The notes under the pieces are model-generated. The model was given only the letters and a program-made list of their open reading frames with translations, had not been told where the DNA came from and did no database searches. Source: Candidatus Cloacimonadota bacterium (GTDB taxonomy: Bacteria > Cloacimonadota > Cloacimonadia > Cloacimonadales > JAOZMQ01). From it: 6,957 nucleotides of DNA. Where the stretch lies: positions 1 through 6,957 of the forward strand of contig JAOZMQ010000156.1 in assembly GCA_029934195.1 (NCBI GenBank), in the 5' to 3' direction. Shown here piece after piece: positions 6,824 to 6,957 of this stretch; position 1 is the stretch's first letter; every line of letters starts with the position of its first letter. Position numbers and translations under genes: made by a program.

Positions 6824-6957
6824 TTGAATGAAGATTCTTTACCACGTAAGAGCACGGATTAAAGAAATTATCTTCTTGTTTGTGTTGTTAGTTTATTAGT
6901 TACAAAATAGTCTTGTACAAAGCATGGTTATTGAATAAAGAATTTTTGCCACGGATT
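6824..6957 (+). repeat. Right repeat copy, inverted relative to the left one, with the start of a second tandem unit
   Basis: On the plus strand the first unit runs from TTGAATGAAG (6824) through a shortened core CCACGTAAGAGCACGGATT (6842-6860) and AAAGAAATTATCTT (6861-6874), then TTGTTAGTTTATTAG (6885-6899) and TACAAAG (6916-6922). A second unit begins at 6931 with TTGAATAAAG, reaches GCCACGGATT at the window edge and is cut off there, giving a period of 107 bases. The second head matches the left-end repeat (99-124, reverse complement) at 25 of 26 bases, better than the first unit does. The first unit's core is 8 bases shorter than the left copy and lacks its middle CGCGGA element. No reading frame is supported. 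Confidence 0.75.

Overview
The window is AT-rich (roughly 30% G+C by eye). It carries one tightly packed run of six genes, all on the minus strand, with a short non-coding segment at each end. Transcription order is coaBC (phosphopantothenate-cysteine ligase/decarboxylase), an SDR-family oxidoreductase, a secreted DUF3108 protein, queA (tRNA queuosine synthesis), birA (biotin-protein ligase without a DNA-binding domain) and fbp (class III fructose-1,6-bisphosphatase).

The organism is bacterial. Good Shine-Dalgarno motifs (GAGGAG, AAGGAG, AGAGG) and ATG/TTG starts are visible. The exported DUF3108 protein suggests a Gram-negative-type envelope, and the class III FBPase suggests an anaerobic lineage such as Firmicutes, Fusobacteria, Bacteroidetes or Cloacimonadota-like groups. 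An uncultivated AT-rich FCB-group or Cloacimonadota-like bacterium is my best guess, at low confidence. No rRNA or other strong marker is present to settle it.

Layout, read on the minus strand from high to low coordinates: a repeat array at the right edge (about 6824-6957); a weak candidate promoter (6742-6769); coaBC; the SDR gene, overlapping coaBC by 4 bases (ATGA); the DUF3108 gene after a 15-base gap; queA, overlapping the DUF3108 gene by 47 bases; birA after 53 bases; fbp after 36 bases; a weak hairpin-plus-T-run terminator (163-186); and a second repeat copy at the left edge (1-124). The spacing fits a single polycistronic unit. The genes do not form one pathway. CoA synthesis, biotinylation and perhaps a FabG-like reductase could loosely share a lipid/cofactor theme, while queA (tRNA) and fbp (gluconeogenesis) are separate housekeeping functions.

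The main non-gene signal is the pair of related repeats of about 100 bp at the two ends. They lie in inverted orientation and both point outward from the gene cluster. They share a CCACGGAT...CACGGATTAA core, and the right end begins a second unit 107 bases after the first. The window may be a whole assembly contig that ends at a dispersed repeat. I see no defence system, mobile-element gene, CRISPR array or RNA gene. The coding content is ordinary apart from a few departures in motifs and gene junctions, listed in the findings.
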